A DNA stretch of 64,000 nucleotides from UBA6107 sp034430175 (GTDB lineage: Bacteria; Chloroflexota; Anaerolineae; Anaerolineales; Anaerolineaceae): positions 207,440-271,439 of the forward strand of contig DAOUFI010000001.1 in assembly GCA_034430175.1 (NCBI GenBank), read 5' to 3'. Below the pieces are notes generated by a model. The model saw only the letters and a list, made by a program, of their open reading frames with translations, was not told the origin of the DNA and searched no databases. This document shows positions 61,405-64,000 of this stretch, in pieces. Position numbers and translations under genes: made by a program. Within the stretch, counting starts at the first letter, position 1. Every line of letters starts with the position of its first letter.

Positions 61405-61752
61405 CTAGTTAAATTTCTCTTTAAGGCGGGCACTCTTGCCGGAGCGTTCGCGCAGGAAGTACAGGCGGGAGCGGCGGACTTTACCGCTGCGTTCCACAAC
61501 CACCTTGTCGATACGCGGGCTGCGCAGCAGGAAGGTGCGTTCCACGCCAATGCCATTGCTGGCCAGGCGGCGAACAGTGAAGCTAGAGTTATTGCCTTTG
61601 TTGTGCATATAGATCACAACGCCTTTGAACTCCTGAATACGTTCGCGGGTGCCTTCTTTGATCTTCACATGGACGGAGACGCTATCCCCGCTGTGCAGTT
61701 CGGGAATATTGGCGTTTACCGGGGCATCATAGGCTTTCAATAAATCGCTCAT
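61405..61752 (-). CDS. rplS: 50S ribosomal protein L19
   Basis: A 115-residue ribosomal protein of normal length. Features are PELHSGDSVSVHVKIKEG, RERIQEFKGVVI, FTVRRLASNGIGVERTF (about 60-76) and the C-terminal RRSRLYFLRERSGK. It sits at the 30S-50S interface. AAGG lies 8 nt before ATG 61752. First gene of the minus-strand cluster that continues through murI, hom and fol genes. Confidence 0.96.
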   Translation of the reverse strand: MSDLLKAYDAPVNANIPELHSGDSVSVHVKIKEGTRERIQEFKGVVIYMHNKGNNSSFTVRRLASNGIGVERTFLLRSPRIDKVVVERSGKVRRSRLYFLRERSGKSARLKEKFN

Positions 61753-61826
61753 CTTAGTATCCTTGCAAATAATTTCGTCCGGACACACCGGCGCGAAGCG
61801 GTATTATAACACGGGAATTCACAAAC

Positions 61827-61971
61827 GAGAATAGAGAATAGTAAAACTTGAGAATCGAGAGTAGAGAGTAGAGAGTAGAGAATTGTCAAAACCGGAGAAT
61901 CCAGAACCCAGATGGTACAAAGTGTTGATATTTGATTTTACGACTCTCATTTCTCAATTCTCGATTCTCTT
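61827..61971. repeat. GAGAATAG/GAGAGTAG simple repeats in inverted arms
   Basis: Tandem units of GAGAGTAGAGAGTAGAGAGT type (61827-61884) face an inverted counterpart (61943-61971, CTCTCATTTCTCAATTCTCG) and can fold into a long imperfect hairpin. A related short run is at 25350-25378. This fills the 220-bp gap between uvrC and rplS. Confidence 0.6.
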
Positions 61972-61974
61972 GAT

Positions 61975-63837
61975 CTATTCCAGCCCCGCCTGGACGGACA
62001 GGGCGAGCTCCTCGGTGATGCCGGGGACAGCCATCAGAGCCTCCACACTGGCGTCACGGATGGCGTCGATGCTGCCGAAGCGGGTGAGCAGGGCCTTGCG
62101 TCGCTGCGGTCCGATGCCGGGGATGGCGTCGAGCCGCGAGGCCACGCCGAGTTTGCCGCGCGCCTTGCGGTGGGCGGTGATGGCGAAGCGGTGCGCCTCG
62201 TCGCGGATGCGTTGGATTAGGTACAGCCCCTGCGAGTGGCGCGGCAGCATCAGCGAGCCTTCCACCTCCGGGCGGAAAAGCTCCTCCTGCTGCTTGGCCA
62301 GACCCACCACGGGCACGCGTTCGCTGAGTCCAAAACCCGCCAGCACGCCCACGGCGCGTCCGAGCTGACCCTTGCCGCCGTCGACCATCAACAGGTCGGG
62401 CAGCACCGAGAACGAGGGATCGATCTTCTCGCCCACCTGGTGCTGTTCCTGGGCGGCCTGCCAGCGCTTGAAACGTCTTGTCAGCACCTCTTCCATGCTG
62501 GCAAAGTCGTCCGGGCCTTCAACCGTCTTGATGTTGAAGTGGCGGTACATGTTTTTGGCGGGTGTACCCTGTTCGAACACCACCATGCTGCCCACCGAGG
62601 CGGTGCCCTGGGTGTTGGAAATATCGTAACACTCGATGCGGTTGGGTGGCTCCGGCAATCTCAGCGCTTCCTGCAGTTCGCTGAGCGCCTGGGTCTGCTT
62701 GTTTTTATCGGCTTCCCATTGCGAGCGCAGCGATTGCAGGGTTTCGACGGCGTTCTCGGTGGCCATCTGCACCAGTTCCTGCGGCGTACCCGACTTGGGC
62801 ACGGTCAATTCCACCTTGTCGCCGCCGCGTTTGCTGTTCATCCATGCCTTGATGATGTTGGCTTCTTCAATCTCGTTGGGAAGCAGCACCTGTTCGGGGA
62901 TGCTGGCGGCCTCGCTGTAGAACTGCTTCATGAACTCACCGATGACTTCGCTGTCAGGGATCTCTTCGGTGCCCTCGAGCACGAAATACTCGCGCCCCAG
63001 CAGCTTGCCGTTGCGGATGAAGAAAATCTGCACACAGGCCTCGCCGTCGGCGCGGGCGATGGCCAGCACGTCCGAATCGCGCTGGTCAGAGGTGATGACC
63101 TTCTGTTTCTCCACCACGCGGTCGATGGCGTTGATCTGGTCGCGCAACGCGGCGGCTCTCTCAAAGAGCATCCCCTCCGAGGCGGTCTCCATTTCAGTAC
63201 GCAGGCGGTTGACGATGGGGTCGGTATGTCCGTCGAGGAAGTCGCACAGGTCGGCGATCAACTGTCGGTAGCCGGCCTGGTCGATGGCGCCGATGCAGGG
63301 TCCGGAGCACAGTTTGATGTCGTAATACAGGCACGGACGCGGGTCCTTGCCGGTGATCTCGCGGTCACAGGTGAGATAGGGGAAGATATGGCGCAGTACG
63401 TCAAGCGTTTGATGCACAGCCCAGACGCTGGTATACGGTCCGAAGTAACGCGCGCCGTCCTCCTGCATCAGGCGGGTGATGGTTACCTTTGGGAAGGGTA
63501 CGGCGAGGTTGACCTTGATGTACGGGTAGCGTTTGTCATCCTTGAGGCGGATGTTGAAGCGCGGCCGGTGCTTCTTGATGAGGTTCATCTCGAGGATGAG
63601 CGCCTCAAGTTCTGAGCCGACCACGATCCACTCCAGGTCGGCGATCTGTGAGACAAGTTTGCGCGTCTTGGGCGACTGGTTGCCGCGCTCCTGGAAGTAG
63701 GAGCGTACTCGATTTTTGAGGATGATCGCCTTGCCGACGTAGATGATCTCGCCGGTGGCATTCTTCATGATGTACACGCCGGGTTTTTCAGGCAGGGTTT
63801 TTAAGATGCCCTGGATATGTTCGGAGGTTTCAGGCAT
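61975..63837 (-). CDS. uvrC: Excinuclease ABC subunit C
   Basis: A 620-residue nucleotide-excision-repair nuclease. The GIY-YIG domain is at the N-terminus (KPGVYIMKNATGEIIYVGKA, about 18-37), a Cys motif follows (CDREI..CLYYDIKLCSGPC, about 150-178), then a UVR helix pair (about 205-240), an RNase-H-like domain (ECYDISNTQGTASVGSMVVF, about 385-404; LLMVDGGKGQL) and a C-terminal helix-hairpin-helix (DAIPGIGPQRRKALL and VPGITEELA). It makes both incisions beside a lesion. Usual length. Confidence 0.96.
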   Translation of the reverse strand: MPETSEHIQGILKTLPEKPGVYIMKNATGEIIYVGKAIILKNRVRSYFQERGNQSPKTRKLVSQIADLEWIVVGSELEALILEMNLIKKHRPRFNIRLKDDKRYPYIKVNLAVPFPKVTITRLMQEDGARYFGPYTSVWAVHQTLDVLRHIFPYLTCDREITGKDPRPCLYYDIKLCSGPCIGAIDQAGYRQLIADLCDFLDGHTDPIVNRLRTEMETASEGMLFERAAALRDQINAIDRVVEKQKVITSDQRDSDVLAIARADGEACVQIFFIRNGKLLGREYFVLEGTEEIPDSEVIGEFMKQFYSEAASIPEQVLLPNEIEEANIIKAWMNSKRGGDKVELTVPKSGTPQELVQMATENAVETLQSLRSQWEADKNKQTQALSELQEALRLPEPPNRIECYDISNTQGTASVGSMVVFEQGTPAKNMYRHFNIKTVEGPDDFASMEEVLTRRFKRWQAAQEQHQVGEKIDPSFSVLPDLLMVDGGKGQLGRAVGVLAGFGLSERVPVVGLAKQQEELFRPEVEGSLMLPRHSQGLYLIQRIRDEAHRFAITAHRKARGKLGVASRLDAIPGIGPQRRKALLTRFGSIDAIRDASVEALMAVPGITEELALSVQAGLE

Positions 63838-63862
63838 GAGGGTATTTTAACATGTATCCTTG

Positions 63863-63890
63863 GTAGGGGCGTATGGCCATACGCCTCTAC
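63863..63890. repeat. TAGGGGC-family palindrome upstream of uvrC
   Basis: Arms GTAGGGGCGTATGG / CCATACGCCTCTAC (one mismatch). The copy overlaps the stop codon of the gene to its right, so the repeat supplies the TAG. Confidence 0.8.
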
Positions 63891-64000
63891 AAAATATGTA
63901 CCCCAACCCCCTCAGCCACCTCACCGATCACCCAAGTTGGCAGCTTCATCTCGATCGCCTTCTTCTGGAAGATCTCGATCTTCTCATGCGGCACGGACAT
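63887..64000 (-). CDS. PurM-like C-terminal fragment
   Basis: The last 37 residues of a gene that starts outside the window: SVPHEKIEIFQKKAIEMKLP followed by TWVIGEVAEGVGVHIL. The pattern (VP-x-E-K, a helix, WVIGEV) fits the end of AIR synthase (PurM) or a related AIRS-fold protein. The stop codon lies in a TAGGGGC palindrome. Too short for a firm identity. Confidence 0.45.
   Translation of the reverse strand: MSVPHEKIEIFQKKAIEMKLPTWVIGEVAEGVGVHIL

Noticed and set aside
61840..61884. Short tandem GAGAGTAG units considered as CRISPR
   Set aside because: Units are only about 8 bp, contiguous and without spacers; no cas genes in the window.
62236..63615. 459-codon open frame opposite uvrC
   Set aside because: It is the antisense shadow of a clearly real uvrC in GC-rich DNA; no ribosome site and a His/Val/Leu-biased product with no family.

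Overview
The window reads as a chromosomal segment of a Chloroflexota bacterium, most likely an anaerobic member of the Anaerolineae. The reasons are a NurA/HerA operon with an intervening barrel-domain gene, DUF4173-type membrane proteins, giant DUF11-type surface proteins linked to a sortase, many Thr/Pro-rich lipoproteins, dispersed TAGGGGC palindromes with a REP-associated transposase, and a mercury-methylation pair (hgcA/hgcB), which is known mainly from anaerobes. The assignment is inference: there is no rRNA here to confirm it.

Layout. 0-15.4 kb is housekeeping and repair: an alkyltransferase-like fragment coupled to an ADP-ribosylglycohydrolase, a DUF4173 membrane protein, an FmdB zinc ribbon, nurA/barrel/herA behind a palindromic operator, a GxxExxY gene inside its own repeat nest, xseA-xseB-PAP2-like, a four-CBS protein, a NarL-type regulator, HIT, M20 peptidase, GNAT and a YgjP-like protease. 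A tRNA-Lys(TTT) at 15.5 kb has a second copy of its 3' end 93 bp downstream, an att-like scar. From 15.7 to 24.1 kb the DNA is visibly more AT-rich and holds a signalling cluster: a substrate-binding-domain/multi-PAS histidine kinase, a wrecked Rcp1-like response regulator and a REC-REC-PAS-GAF-HD-GYP protein.

24.2-33.1 kb is a very GC-rich, tightly overlapping, single-strand phage-like cluster of about 9 kb. It has two small genes, TerL, GH25 lysozyme, portal, a protease::major-capsid fusion, a small membrane protein, an adaptor, structural genes and a fibre-like protein. No integrase, replication gene, tail tube or tape measure is visible. A RAYT transposase (itself carrying its palindromes in frame) and a methyltransferase-nuclease fusion with an AT-rich recognition domain follow.

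36-38.3 kb carries arsR-hgcA-hgcB with two matching 7-6-7 operators. Next come uppP, a DUF3307/SatD pair behind four copies of a 19-bp palindrome, a lipoprotein, and a MarR plus heterodimeric ABC exporter whose second half has an in-frame stop. 47.7-55.1 kb is one gene for a 2,452-residue repeat protein that ends in a VPETG motif followed by a sortase domain. 55.4-64 kb returns to core metabolism: a methyltransferase, a lipoprotein, folP-folK-hypothetical-hom-murI-C26 amidotransferase-rplS, uvrC and the end of a PurM-like gene.

The strongest candidates for something undescribed are the minimal phage-like capsid/packaging cluster, the surface protein with its own fused sortase, and the SatD operator array. 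The most consequential recognised function is hgcAB.
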